A stretch of 64,000 nucleotides of DNA from CBDBBY01 sp965203795. Lineage in GTDB: Bacteria > Pseudomonadota > Alphaproteobacteria > Rhodobacterales > Rhodobacteraceae. The position numbers and the translations under genes are program-made. Every line of letters begins with the position of its first letter. The first letter of the stretch is position 1. The notes beneath the pieces were generated by a model. The model worked only from the letters and a program-made list of their open reading frames with translations. It made no database searches and was not told the origin of the DNA. Location of the stretch: NCBI GenBank assembly GCA_965203795.1, contig OZ241915.1:2790001-2854000 (forward strand), written 5' to 3'. Below are positions 43,626 to 53,117 of the stretch, piece by piece.

Positions 43626-45125
43626 ATGGCCAAGGACACCGTTGGGATAGCGGGCGGCGGCATCGGCGGCATCGCGGCGGCAAGGTACCTCAAGTCCGAG
43701 GGGTTCCAGCCGACAATCCTTGAGAGCCATGACGGCCCCGGAGGCCAATGGAACCGGGAAAACCCGAATTCCGGCGTCTGGGAGCAGATGCGCATCAACA
43801 CCTCCGGCTTCGCGACCAAATTCTCGGACGTGGATTTCCCGCCGGGAACGGCGATGTTCCCCCGCAACGGCGAAGTCCTCGACATGATCAAGGACTACAT
43901 CGCTAGGCACGAGCTTGAGGATTTGTTCAGATTCGGCGGCGCCGTCTCCGGGCTTCGCCGAACCGAAGACGGGCGATACGAAGCGACATGGGACGGCGGC
44001 GCCGGTTCGCAGACGGAAACCTTCGACAGATTCGTCGTGGCCACTGGACGCTTCAACCTGCCTTCAATGCCCGACGTTCCCGGGCTGGACAGCTTCGAGG
44101 GCGAGTGCGGTGCCATCCACACGTTCGGATACCGCGATCCGAAGAAGTATTTCGACAAGCGGGTGCTCGTGCTGGGCGGAAGCATTTCGTCCCTTGAGAT
44201 CGCGAGCGACCTCGCGATGATGCCGACCGAGCGCGTGCATCTGGCCCAGCGCCGACAACGGTATGTCATGCCGAAGATGTTCGCTGGAGTGCCGCTCGAG
44301 TACTACGCGTTCACCCGCCAGGGCGGAATCGACTTCCGCACCCTGCCGCAGGAGCGGCTGCTGGCCGACACCAAGGAGTTCCTGGAAACGATGGGCGGAA
44401 ACCCGTCGAAATACGGGGCTCCGGCCCCGCACGAGGACATGGCGAAAGCAGGCGTGACCGGCGCGCAGCACTACCTCAACCTTGTGGCCGAAGACCGCAT
44501 CGATGTCCGGCCGTGGGTCGCTGCGATTGACGGAAAGACCGTTCGGTTCACGGATGGCAGCACGGCGGAGGTTGACGCAATCATCGTCGGGACCGGCTTC
44601 GATCTGAATCTTCCGTTCCTGTCGGCGGAAATCGCCGAAACCATCAATCTGTCCGCGACTTCAATGGACCTGCACGAGTTCACCTTCCATCCAGACCTCG
44701 ACGGCTTGGCGTTTCTTGGGCTTTACGCCCAACTTGGTCCATATCCCTCGGTCCTGGAGCAGCAGGCGCGCTACATCGCTTATTCGTGGAGCGGGACGGT
44801 CCCCGCTCCAACCCGCGAGGAGATGCAGCGGGGCGTGGAGGAATGCCGCCGACTCGACCACCACGGGGACTATCGCCAGCAGCATGAATTGGCCGTCGCG
44901 TTCGCCGCGCTCGCAAGCTGCGACCCGTCCAACCTTAATGACCGGGAGCTGCAGGAGATTGTCAACAACAGCGCAGTCACCGGCGAGATGTTCCGGATCG
45001 TTGGCCCGGACGCCCTTCCGGGCGCCGCGGACCGGGTACGGGAATGGTTCTGGGCGCACGGGATACCCGCCGTCAAACGGGACGTCGCCGCCCGATACGG
45101 CAGAACGCTTCCCGAGCATCCGTGA
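43626..45125 (+). CDS. Flavin-containing monooxygenase-like protein
   Basis: 499-residue FAD/NADPH-binding protein. FAD motif GGGIGG at about 10-15, the FMO/BVMO-type motif around FEGECGAIHTFGYRDP, a second nucleotide motif (VLVLGGSISSLEIA) and VGTGFDLNLP near the third segment. N-oxidising FMOs and Baeyer-Villiger enzymes share this layout. Some catabolic relatives act on amines or ketones. ATG at 43626, with AAGGGG ten bases upstream; an ATG at 43617 is too close to that site. Confidence 0.85.
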   Translation: MAKDTVGIAGGGIGGIAAARYLKSEGFQPTILESHDGPGGQWNRENPNSGVWEQMRINTSGFATKFSDVDFPPGTAMFPRNGEVLDMIKDYIARHELEDLFRFGGAVSGLRRTEDGRYEATWDGGAGSQTETFDRFVVATGRFNLPSMPDVPGLDSFEGECGAIHTFGYRDPKKYFDKRVLVLGGSISSLEIASDLAMMPTERVHLAQRRQRYVMPKMFAGVPLEYYAFTRQGGIDFRTLPQERLLADTKEFLETMGGNPSKYGAPAPHEDMAKAGVTGAQHYLNLVAEDRIDVRPWVAAIDGKTVRFTDGSTAEVDAIIVGTGFDLNLPFLSAEIAETINLSATSMDLHEFTFHPDLDGLAFLGLYAQLGPYPSVLEQQARYIAYSWSGTVPAPTREEMQRGVEECRRLDHHGDYRQQHELAVAFAALASCDPSNLNDRELQEIVNNSAVTGEMFRIVGPDALPGAADRVREWFWAHGIPAVKRDVAARYGRTLPEHP

Positions 45126-45233
45126 GACCTTGCAACCGACCGACGGGCGCAGCCGAGCCGGGGCGGCTCCGCCCGCGCTCAAGCCCCGGTTCGAAAGAGC
45201 CGCGCCTAAAGCCTCATCGGCCCCGAATCCGGA

Positions 45234-46676
45234 ATGAATGACATGGCATCGGAACTTACGGTCTGCCTCATCCGCGCCTACCTGCCGCGATACTTTCCTG
45301 ACCGGCACGGAGTCTGGGAAGCAGCCATCTCGGAGATGGCGCAACTGTGCGTACAGCTCGGCGTCCGGTTCGTGCCGGTCAGCGGAACCGCCACGAATTC
45401 CGATGAGGCCCGGAAGGCGCTCGCCGCATGCGAAGAAGCAGAGGCGGATTTCGTCCTCCTTCTTCACGGCGGCTTCACCATGGGCGATGTCGGGCGCGAG
45501 GTCGCCGCCAGCCGGTTCCGACTTGGCGTGTGGACGGTCCCGGAACCGGTGAGGACCAGCGATGTCCAGCTGAACAACTTCGTTTCGCTGAACATGACGA
45601 TGTCCGTCGCACGGCTGGTCCGCGACATGAAGCGAAACCCTGTCCAGTGGTACCACGGCGCGCCCGGAAGCCCGTCGCTGGAGGCGCGGCTCTCGACCAC
45701 TCTCCGGGCACTGAAGGCGGTGAAGGCCTTGGACGGAGCGCGCATAGGCGTGGTCGGCGGATTGGCGCCGACATTCTACAACATGGAGGTGTCCACCAAC
45801 CTGCTGCGCCAGCGCTTGGGCGTGGAAGTCGTTTCCCATGACATGCACGAACTGACCGACCGAATTCCGCTCGTTGACAAGGAACGGGCTGCCCAAGAAC
45901 TCGCGGAAATGCGCGAAGCCGCCGAAGTGCGGGGCGTTTCGGACGAGCAGATGGATCTGACGGCGAGAACCGCCATAGCGCTGCGGGATATTGCTGCCGA
46001 AGGCGGCCATGACGCGCTGGCGGTCAGCGACTGGCCCGTGCTGCAGCAGAATCCCGGAATGCATCCAGGCAGCGCCTTCTCCTGGCTCGAGGAAAAGAAC
46101 GCCCTGCCCTGCGCTTCCGAAGGTGACATCCTTGGCGCGGTGACACAGCTCGTCGCGCGTTCGGTGACCGGCAAGCTCGGAACGCTGCTCGACATGACCG
46201 AGCCCGATTTCGATTCCGGACGGCTGCTGATGTGGCACGGCGGCGGCGGTCCGCTGCACATGGCAGATTCAAGCGGCGCCGCGTGGATCAACCATCCGAT
46301 GATCGGCCGGGAAGACCCCGACGGAGCCCGTTTCGGCGGCGTCGCGGACTTCGTGTTCGAACCGGGTCCGGTGACCGTCTTCCGTGTCGCTAGAAATGCC
46401 GGTGCGTTCTTCCGAATGACGGCGGAAGTCGTGCCTCAGGACCCGTTGGGGTTCGACGGCAGCCGAGGGTGGATGGAAGGGTTCGACATTGCCGGCGAGC
46501 CTTCAAGCCTGGGCGATGTCGTGTCGACGGTCATGGTCCACGGAATGGAGCATCATTTCGTAGCTGTTCCGGGAATTCACGAGGATGTCCTTGCGGAATT
46601 CGCGTCATGGGCCCTGATGGAACCGCTCCTACGCCGACCCTACCGGAACCACCTAAATTTGAACGACTATTCCTGA
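45234..46676 (+). CDS. L-fucose/L-arabinose isomerase-superfamily protein
   Basis: 480 residues resembling the FucI/AraA fold. It has an N-terminal Rossmann-like substrate domain (VCLIRAYLPRYFPD), VLLLHGGFTMGD, IGVVGGLAPTFYNMEV, a central ASEGDILGAVTQL segment with the metal-site Glu and Asp, and a C-terminal EHHFVAVPG His region. Isomerases of this fold convert aldoses such as fucose or arabinose to ketoses with Mn. Many environmental members are only isomerase-like and lack a tested substrate. Last gene of the plus-strand catabolic run before the minus-strand R-M gene. Confidence 0.82.
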   Translation: MNDMASELTVCLIRAYLPRYFPDRHGVWEAAISEMAQLCVQLGVRFVPVSGTATNSDEARKALAACEEAEADFVLLLHGGFTMGDVGREVAASRFRLGVWTVPEPVRTSDVQLNNFVSLNMTMSVARLVRDMKRNPVQWYHGAPGSPSLEARLSTTLRALKAVKALDGARIGVVGGLAPTFYNMEVSTNLLRQRLGVEVVSHDMHELTDRIPLVDKERAAQELAEMREAAEVRGVSDEQMDLTARTAIALRDIAAEGGHDALAVSDWPVLQQNPGMHPGSAFSWLEEKNALPCASEGDILGAVTQLVARSVTGKLGTLLDMTEPDFDSGRLLMWHGGGGPLHMADSSGAAWINHPMIGREDPDGARFGGVADFVFEPGPVTVFRVARNAGAFFRMTAEVVPQDPLGFDGSRGWMEGFDIAGEPSSLGDVVSTVMVHGMEHHFVAVPGIHEDVLAEFASWALMEPLLRRPYRNHLNLNDYS

Positions 46677-46813
46677 TTTGCGCGTGCGCGCGGCTGCACT
46701 GCCACTTTCTTTGGAAAATCAATGCTGAACGTTCCTCATGTTCGAACGCAGCGGCCGCATCAGGGAAGTTGCAACCTCCGCTGATCAAATTCCATGCCTC
46801 GGCAAGGCCAGTT

Positions 46814-47215
46814 TCAGTCTTCCAATGCAGGCGGAAGGCTATCAACGATCTTGACCGTTTCAACGCTCACGTGCACGGCGCGGCCAACGGCATCAATCAG
46901 GTCTTCGGGACGTTCGAACCAACCGTTCGGGTCATTGACGATGCCACTTCGCTTGTCGGTCGTAACCTTGTAGCGGTCAATAAGCCATTCTAGCGGCGTC
47001 TTGCCGTTGACGATGTATTCGTGCGCCTTTGGCGGAATGCCGTGGAGTGTAACGAATTCGTTGATACGAAGCGACGATTTCGCTTCGTCTGTGAATTGCA
47101 TTTTCCCGGAACCAATCCGAAATAGCTCGTTTGGCGGCAGGTCGCCCGAACCTTCTGCAACTTCCACGTCAAGCGGGTGCATCGGACAGGTGCGATATCC
47201 GAGATGAAGCTGCAT
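46814..47215 (-). pseudogene. Detached C-terminal part of the type ISP R-M enzyme
   Basis: This frame continues the type ISP enzyme after a change of frame at the G11 tract. It contains LHLGYRTCPMHPLDV, a helical middle, NGKTPLEWLIDRYKV, SGIVNDPNGW and ETVKIVDSLP, which is the conserved end of such enzymes (part of the specificity/helical region). An internal ATG exists at 47215, but it has no ribosome site and the piece is unlikely to work alone. If the tract were G10 or G13, this part would be joined to the upstream gene. Confidence 0.85.
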
Positions 47216-50200
47216 GAGGCACCCCCCCCCCCGCTCTAAACAGTTGATAATTAGAACTTATTGGAACTCTTGGCAATTCCTTCGGGAAATTCCTTTCGAA
47301 TCGTGTTCTATAGTCAGGCGCGTGCAAAATTCCGTAAACGTACTCGAAAATATCATCTTTGGTAACTTCTTTGCCCGGGTGGAATCTTCGGTAATGCTGA
47401 AGCGCGATGTCGGTAATATTGTCAATCCGTCCCTCAGCGGGGAAATCAAATCCATTAGTGGCAATTTGGTCGGTCGTTCCCGGATACGTGTAGCGGGGGA
47501 AAAACTGCCCCTTGGACACTAACTCCAGATCTGGCAACACATCCGTTGCAAGCACTGAAAACGGTTTAGTCGAACCAATCCCGGAAACGCAAATAGCTCG
47601 ATTAGTACTACTGTCGTTCGGAAAAATTTTAACTTGTTGACTTTTTCGTTGAATTAGTGCGTATTCGATATATCCGTGCGTCGCGATGAACGGCCGGTAA
47701 TGTACTTGCCGGAGTCGGGATATATCAAATTCTATTGAACGCTGCCGCCTCAGATTGTTTTTAAGCCCATCGTCCCAATGCAAGTTGCTACTGTCGCTGC
47801 GAACCAAGCTACCCACGCATTCTGCAAACTGTATCCCTGATCTTTGCAGATGCCTCCACTCGTCTAACGCAACGCTATATCCTTCTACTACGCGCTCGGC
47901 ATTTTCAAGACACGCATCTTGGTTGAAGTTGTAAATATTCGCATCACGGCCAGTCTTAATTCCGCTGCTATACATTCGAAATATTGTGCTCGGACCATTT
48001 CGCCCAGATTTTATTTCCGGTGAACCCAGTGGAATCAATTCTTCGAATCCAGAATTCCTCTGGTTAATCCAATCGTAGTGCTCATCCGGTTCGACTTCTT
48101 GCCAACACGTAATTCCCTCCGTCGATTCCGCAACCGCTAAGAATTCAAGCTTTTCCTTTCTGGTTAGCCTGTCTTCGACTTCACGGTATCTTATTCGGCA
48201 GCCCGAATGCTTCGCGCAGGGATTCTTGGTCAGAATGGCAATGGCGACCGGCGCACGAGACCCCGCCCCGAACACATTACCGCCTTCTGCTCGCCGCCGA
48301 GCTCCAGAGGTGTATGCATTTCCTCGTAAATTCACGACATCCACAGCGCTGAAATCTTCAACTATGCAGGCACGAATACCGGAATCCGCATTGCCATCGA
48401 TCCATGATCCATTCGTTACGAATGCGACAATTCCGCGTTCACCGATCCGGTCCGACGCCCACCGAATCGCCATCTTGTATGTATCGTAAAGGCTGTTTTT
48501 AAGTGTAGATCGCGACCGCGCTGCGTAGGTCTCTTCAATACGCTTCCGCAATTTCGGATACGCTGTATTCGGGTTGAAGTCCGCACTGCTCGCCTGCCAA
48601 GCCCGCCATGGCGGGTTGCCGACGATCACGCGCATATTGAGTTTCTGCTGCCGCCCGATCCGTTCCGAATTCGCTGGCATAACCTGCGGCATGGAACCAC
48701 TGGTCTCGCTGGCAGCAAACGTGTCAGCAAGGCAAATCCCATTGAACGGGGATGGGGCATCGCATCTAGCTGCATCAAGGAACGCCGATTCAATGTTGAC
48801 CGAGGCAATGTAATAGGCGAGGAGCACAATCTCGTTTGCATGTAGTTCGCCGCTGAATTTCCGTCCCAAATCAGGCAACGGAATCAGTTCAAGCTGCAGC
48901 AGCCGCACGATGAAGGCACCCGTACCCGTGAACGGGTCCAAAATCTGGACACCTTCGATTCCAAGACCGACTCCGAATTCCCTTCGACACGTCGAGTCGG
49001 CGGATTTTAGAATGAAATCGATAATCTCGACCGGCGTGTAGACGATGCCGAGCTTGTCGGACATCTCCGGGAATGCCTTGCGAAAGAAGCTGTCGTATAG
49101 CTCAACCAATATCGCCTGTCTTGCTTGCGCGGTTTTGGCATCCTGAACCCTGCGGCGAACAGAATCATAGAATGCTTCGAGCGAGTCCGTCTCCGTATCG
49201 ATCCCCGTCGGTTTCAATACGTCGATCAAATCCTGCATGCCTTTTCTGACCGGATTTCGCTGCGTAAACTCTGTGTCACCGAACAGCGCATTGAACACCG
49301 GGCCGGTTACCATGTGTTGGGCCAGCATCTCGATTGCTTCGTCATCGGATACCGAGTCGTTGAGATTGCTGCGAAGCTCGGCCAAGAACTCGCCGAACAG
49401 TTCCTGTGCGTCGTCGCTTTCCTTGGTCATTGCGCGGATACGGCTGATGTGGCGCTGCGCAATGGCGGCGACATCCCCGGCCCAATCCTGCCAGTAGACC
49501 CTATCACCGCACTTTTCGACGATTTTCGCCCTGATCGCTTCAGGGAGGCCCTCGAACACGAATTCCAATTGCTTTTCGTCATTGCCACTTTCGCCAGCAT
49601 CATCGCCGGTGCCGGTGGCTGTCTTTTCCTTTTTGCTTTGCGGGTTCCAATCTTGCAACGTGATGATCGAAATCCGGTCTCCCGGATCACCGAGCGCCAT
49701 TTTCTGAACCATTGCGTCGAAGCGCTCGTCGTGGCTTCGCAGCGCGTTCAGGGTCTGCCAAACGACTTGAAATGGCGCGTTTTTGTTGAGGACCTCCTCA
49801 GGGCTGATTCCGTCCGGCACTGCGACCGGCAGCACAACGTAGCCCATTCGCTTTCCTTCGGATTTGCGCATCACCCTTCCGACCGCCTGCACAACCTCCA
49901 GCTGGCTCTTGCGCGGATGCATGAACAGCGCCGCGTCCAGTGCCGGAACGTCGACACCTTCGGCGAGGCAGCGGCAGTTGCACAGAATTCGGCAGCCTTC
50001 CGGATCCCCCTCCGCCAGCCAATCCAATTCCTTTGTTCGGGACGCAGCGTTGAAAGTGCCGTCGATATGGCTCGCCGAGATTGGATGTTCCGCCAGATCG
50101 GCCTCAATGCGATGGCCCTCCGCGACGGATTGGAACTGCTTGGCCATTTCCTTCGATGTCGCGATCTTGCTGCAGAACGCGATTGCGCGGTGTAGCGGTT

Positions 50201-51623
50201 CCCTTTCGTTCTCCGGAAACTCTTCGGTGTCGGCCTTTGCGAGTGCGCGCCAGCAGCCGATCAGCTTGGCTGCGTCAGGAAGTCCAATCTGGGAGTCCTC
50301 AATGCCCCCGGCGAGCAGCCTCGCCGCCGCGGCTTCCGGAACTGTGAGCACAACCACCCGGAAATCGCATAGCAAGTCCCGTTCGACGGCCTCTCCGAAT
50401 CCCAGCTCGTGCAGTACATGGCCGTAGATTGTTTCGTCGTCCATGGAGCAGAGAGCTGCTTCCAGCTCGCCCGCCTTGTTGCGGGCGCTGGCCGCGTAAA
50501 CTTTGGGAGTCGCGGTCATGTAGAGCCGTCGGTCAGCGCGTATGTGCTCGCCATCGTGGACGAGGGTGAAATCGCTCGCCTTCTCTCCGTCGAGCATGGC
50601 CCCTGCGGTTCGGTGCGCCTCGTCGGCGATCGCGAGATCGAAGTCCGGCAGGCCAAGTTTCTGAGCCGCCTTAACCGCTCCGCAGGACTGGTAGGTGGCG
50701 AAGATAACGGTCACAGCGTCCGGCGCTGCCGCTGAAGCTCTTTTGGCAAGCTCGTCCGCGCTTGTCGTTGCAGGGAAAGCAAGGTCAAGCGCATCAATGT
50801 CGATAAGGTCGTTTTCTTTTCTGCTCTGCTTCCCGACCTGCGCGTCGGAACATACAGAATAAGCTCGCAACGGAATTTCTGTGTCGTTACACCATTCGCG
50901 CAACGTCTGCGCCATCAAGGCAAGGCTCGGAACCAGATACAGTACCCGGCCGCCACGTCCCGCGAGTTTCTCTGCGATGCGAAGTGCAGTCAGCGTTTTT
51001 CCTGTCCCGCAAGCCATCAGCAGCTTGCCGCGGCTCCCGGGTTGTGCGAGCCCGTCGTACACGTTCCCGATTGCGGCGACCTGATGCTCGCGCGGCTGTT
51101 TCCGGTTCTTGAACGAAACCTCCTGGTTGCCGGTAGCGGCGAAGCGCTCCCACCTGATCCGACTCTGGCGTAGCTCGTGGATGCCGATCCGGACCACCGG
51201 CGGACTCAGCCCCCGAAGGGCTTCTTCCGCATTGGCCGACCATTCCCGCCCGGTTGTCTCAATCAGCACGCGGCTTGCAAACTCCGTCATCGACGACTTG
51301 GCGAGAAAGGAATCGATCTCAGACTTGGCTACCTTGCCGCCTTCCTTTCGGAACTTGCACTGGATCGCCGCGAACTTGTTCGGGTTGCGCTTCAATTCGG
51401 CGACAAGATCAATGCCCATGTCGGAGACATTGTAGCCGAGCGGCTTGGCCCACTCAGCCCAAGGCTGGACATTGCGGTATAGCCCGGACTGAACCGGGTC
51501 GTTTTCAAGAAACGCTGCGCAAAGCCGCTCGAACGCGTCGCCTGCCGCACGGGCCATGCTGTAGTCCGCGGAAGCCGCCTGCCTCCTCCAGCTATCCAGG
51601 ATCTTGTCTATTACGTCGGTCAT
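47169..51623 (-). CDS. Type ISP restriction-modification enzyme (C-terminus out of frame)
   Basis: 1484 residues as read, from ATG 51623 (GAGGAA seven bases upstream). Order: Mrr-like nuclease (Asp72 in MGIDLVAE, QCK at 88-90); superfamily-2 helicase with Walker A ACGTGKT at 204-210, DEAH at 334-337 and motif VI QAVGRVMR at 579-586; coupler; N6-adenine methylase with DPFTGTGAF at 896-904 and NPPW at 1003-1006; then target-recognition region. This is the single-chain layout of LlaGI/LlaBIII. At a run of 11 G the frame changes and stops after about 20 wrong residues. With 10 G the product would be 1602 residues, the expected full length. Noticeably less GC-rich than neighbours, so probably acquired. 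Confidence 0.92.
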   Translation of the reverse strand: MTDVIDKILDSWRRQAASADYSMARAAGDAFERLCAAFLENDPVQSGLYRNVQPWAEWAKPLGYNVSDMGIDLVAELKRNPNKFAAIQCKFRKEGGKVAKSEIDSFLAKSSMTEFASRVLIETTGREWSANAEEALRGLSPPVVRIGIHELRQSRIRWERFAATGNQEVSFKNRKQPREHQVAAIGNVYDGLAQPGSRGKLLMACGTGKTLTALRIAEKLAGRGGRVLYLVPSLALMAQTLREWCNDTEIPLRAYSVCSDAQVGKQSRKENDLIDIDALDLAFPATTSADELAKRASAAAPDAVTVIFATYQSCGAVKAAQKLGLPDFDLAIADEAHRTAGAMLDGEKASDFTLVHDGEHIRADRRLYMTATPKVYAASARNKAGELEAALCSMDDETIYGHVLHELGFGEAVERDLLCDFRVVVLTVPEAAAARLLAGGIEDSQIGLPDAAKLIGCWRALAKADTEEFPENEREPLHRAIAFCSKIATSKEMAKQFQSVAEGHRIEADLAEHPISASHIDGTFNAASRTKELDWLAEGDPEGCRILCNCRCLAEGVDVPALDAALFMHPRKSQLEVVQAVGRVMRKSEGKRMGYVVLPVAVPDGISPEEVLNKNAPFQVVWQTLNALRSHDERFDAMVQKMALGDPGDRISIITLQDWNPQSKKEKTATGTGDDAGESGNDEKQLEFVFEGLPEAIRAKIVEKCGDRVYWQDWAGDVAAIAQRHISRIRAMTKESDDAQELFGEFLAELRSNLNDSVSDDEAIEMLAQHMVTGPVFNALFGDTEFTQRNPVRKGMQDLIDVLKPTGIDTETDSLEAFYDSVRRRVQDAKTAQARQAILVELYDSFFRKAFPEMSDKLGIVYTPVEIIDFILKSADSTCRREFGVGLGIEGVQILDPFTGTGAFIVRLLQLELIPLPDLGRKFSGELHANEIVLLAYYIASVNIESAFLDAARCDAPSPFNGICLADTFAASETSGSMPQVMPANSERIGRQQKLNMRVIVGNPPWRAWQASSADFNPNTAYPKLRKRIEETYAARSRSTLKNSLYDTYKMAIRWASDRIGERGIVAFVTNGSWIDGNADSGIRACIVEDFSAVDVVNLRGNAYTSGARRRAEGGNVFGAGSRAPVAIAILTKNPCAKHSGCRIRYREVEDRLTRKEKLEFLAVAESTEGITCWQEVEPDEHYDWINQRNSGFEELIPLGSPEIKSGRNGPSTIFRMYSSGIKTGRDANIYNFNQDACLENAERVVEGYSVALDEWRHLQRSGIQFAECVGSLVRSDSSNLHWDDGLKNNLRRQRSIEFDISRLRQVHYRPFIATHGYIEYALIQRKSQQVKIFPNDSSTNRAICVSGIGSTKPFSVLATDVLPDLELVSKGQFFPRYTYPGTTDQIATNGFDFPAEGRIDNITDIALQHYRRFHPGKEVTKDDIFEYVYGILHAPDYRTRFERNFPKELPRVPISSNYQLFRAGGGVPHAASSRISHLSDAPA
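47222..47232 (-). repeat. G11 homopolymer in the R-M coding sequence
   Basis: Eleven C on the plus strand (G on the coding strand), inside the 3' part of the type ISP gene and exactly where the frame switches. One G fewer or two more restores a continuous frame. Typical of slipped-strand phase variation; a homopolymer sequencing error would look the same. Confidence 0.9.
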
Positions 51624-52230
51624 CGGACGCTTCCTCGCTCGGTAGGCGACGTGATTTTCCACAGGAAGGCAGTCTTCGCAAATCGGCGCGGCGCCCAAGC
51701 AATCTCTCGCGGGTCCACGAGAATCTAGCGGCGCTCAACTGCGGGGTCGGTTACGATTCGATCCGCCGACACATGGCGGCCTCGCGGCAGAGGCTGCCGC
51801 GAAGGCGGTGGGCGCGTCCCGGCAGACGCTGTTCCGCTAGCAGCGGCGGCAGGCGAAAGGCCGCTAGCCCGGAGTTGGCCCTGCGGCGCTCCTGCGGAAG
51901 CTCCATGCCCAGGCAGCGTACGCCCTAAAGCCGCGCCTGACTGAGTTCAGACACATGCTGGACAGGCACCGCCATCCGATCGGGCGGCTCGCCGCCGGAG
52001 ACGAGGGAGAAGCCGAAGCAGCGCAAGGGCAAACGGTCACCAAGACGGGGGCAGGGAAACCAAGGACAAATGCAGCACCTTGGAGCGCGGGAAAGCGATA
52101 TGGACCCGATCCGCGCGTCTCCGTGCAGGCCAGCCGCAAGCATCAACATGCCGGACACACGAACGCGCTCGGCCAAATGCCTGGGGCTGGACAAGCAGTG
52201 ACTCCTGCGTCTCAAGGGGCACCCACACAC
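51624..52230. other. Gap with a possible decayed integrase/transposase helix-turn-helix
   Basis: At about 51770-51950 (plus strand) one frame reads GGLAAEAAAKAVGASRQTLF, an HTH of the sort at the start of IS481/IS630-like recombinases, but it is broken by in-frame stop codons. The following 280 bases have open frames without recognisable protein. The promoter of the R-M gene should lie just above 51623. Confidence 0.4.
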
Positions 52231-52262
52231 GAAATCCTCGGGCGTCCGATTGGGGAACATTC

Positions 52263-52553
52263 ATGGCCGTCACCGAAAACAAGGATGAGCGCGTCGGGGT
52301 TCGGACGCGCCCGGATGTCAAAGCCTTGCTTCGACAGGCTGTCGTATCTTTGCGCAAGACGGCCACCGAGCTCCTGCTCAAGGTAGGAATCCTCCAGGCG
52401 GGAACCGATGCCGCTGAGGATTCTTTGGCTGATCGGCGGATATTTGAGCTCAATGAGCGGGAGTGGCAGAGCTTCCAGGATATCCTCAACCGCCCGGTCA
52501 AACACAAGCCCCACTTGGCCCGATTGCTCAACGAGAAGAGCGCACAGGATTGA
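52263..52553 (+). CDS. TacA-type antitoxin (DUF1778), copy 1
   Basis: 96 residues. The N-terminal ribbon-helix-helix (ERVGVRTRPDVKALLRQAV) should bind operator DNA as a dimer. The C-terminal ADRRIFELNEREWQSFQDIL helix and tail should wrap the cognate acetyltransferase toxin. TacA proteins repress their operon and neutralise TacT, which acetylates aminoacyl-tRNA. The toxin that should follow is missing: the next bases are a transposase relic. Only this orphan antitoxin remains, and it could still counter related toxins. Confidence 0.85.
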   Translation: MAVTENKDERVGVRTRPDVKALLRQAVVSLRKTATELLLKVGILQAGTDAAEDSLADRRIFELNEREWQSFQDILNRPVKHKPHLARLLNEKSAQD

Positions 52554-52723
52554 TTGCCGGAAACGTGGTCTACAAGCGGACCGTCGGGAGCCGGCTCAAG
52601 CGGGCGGGCTGCCGCTGGTCGATGGCGGGTACCAACGTCCTGCTCGCCGTCAAATGCTACATCGACAGCAGCCACTGGACCAATTTCCTCGATTGGAGGG
52701 TCTGCCGCAGCAAAGGCGCTTAA
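52554..52723 (+). pseudogene. Transposase C-terminal relic (ISKra4-like)
   Basis: A frame reading NVVYKRTVGSRLKRAGCRW, then AGTNVLLAVKC and NFLDWRVCRSKGA before a stop matches the end of ISKra4-type transposases as I remember them. Nothing of the upstream catalytic part remains. It occupies the place of the toxin gene of antitoxin copy 1 and has a shorter relative at 28993-29095. Confidence 0.65.
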
Positions 52724-52826
52724 CCACAAAAATGGACGCAACCGAACCTTGTCGTACCTTTGAATAGCTCTTGTTCGTGCAATATCTATATTGCGAAATC
52801 CTCGGGGACCCGATTGGGGAACACTC

Positions 52827-53117
52827 ATGGCCGTCACCGAAAACAAGGCTGAGCGCGACGGGGTTCGGATGCGTCTGGATGTCAAAGCCTTGCTTCGACA
52901 GGCTGTCGTATCTTTGCGCAAGACTGCCACCGAGCTCGTGCTCAAGGCAGGAATCCTCAAGGCGGGGATCGACGCCGCCGAAGATTCTTTGGCTGATCGG
53001 CGGATATTTCGACTCGACGAACAGGAGTGGCAAGCCTTCCAAGATATCCTCAACGGCCCGGTTGCCGATAACCCCCGCTTGGACCGGCTGCGCGCCGAGA
53101 AGAGCGTGTTGGAGTAA
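52827..53117 (+). CDS. TacA-type antitoxin (DUF1778), copy 2
   Basis: 96 residues, nearly the same as copy 1 with changes mostly in the toxin-binding tail (RLDEQEWQAFQDIL). Ribbon-helix-helix ERDGVRMRLDVKALLRQAV. Its stop TAA overlaps the point where the downstream acetyltransferase frame begins, the usual TacAT coupling. The toxin is disrupted (see next), so this antitoxin has no active local partner. Tail differences between copies may reflect specificity for different toxins. Confidence 0.87.
   Translation: MAVTENKAERDGVRMRLDVKALLRQAVVSLRKTATELVLKAGILKAGIDAAEDSLADRRIFRLDEQEWQAFQDILNGPVADNPRLDRLRAEKSVLE

Larger units (their letters stand above)
52231..53117 (+). repeat. Tandem duplication of an antitoxin gene with its leader
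   Basis: Copies 52231-52553 and 52795-53117 each start at GAAATCCTCGGG and run to the antitoxin stop. They are the same length (323 bases) and very similar throughout, including the leader CCGATTGGGGAACA. Between them lies a transposase relic (52554-52723). Confidence 0.9.

Noticed and set aside
46814..47215. Independent small gene downstream of the R-M enzyme
   Set aside because: Its sequence is the conserved C-terminal part of type ISP enzymes, displaced by the G11 tract, and it has no ribosome site of its own.
52463..52723. Toxin partner for antitoxin copy 1
   Set aside because: The downstream frame is the tail of a transposase, not an acetyltransferase.
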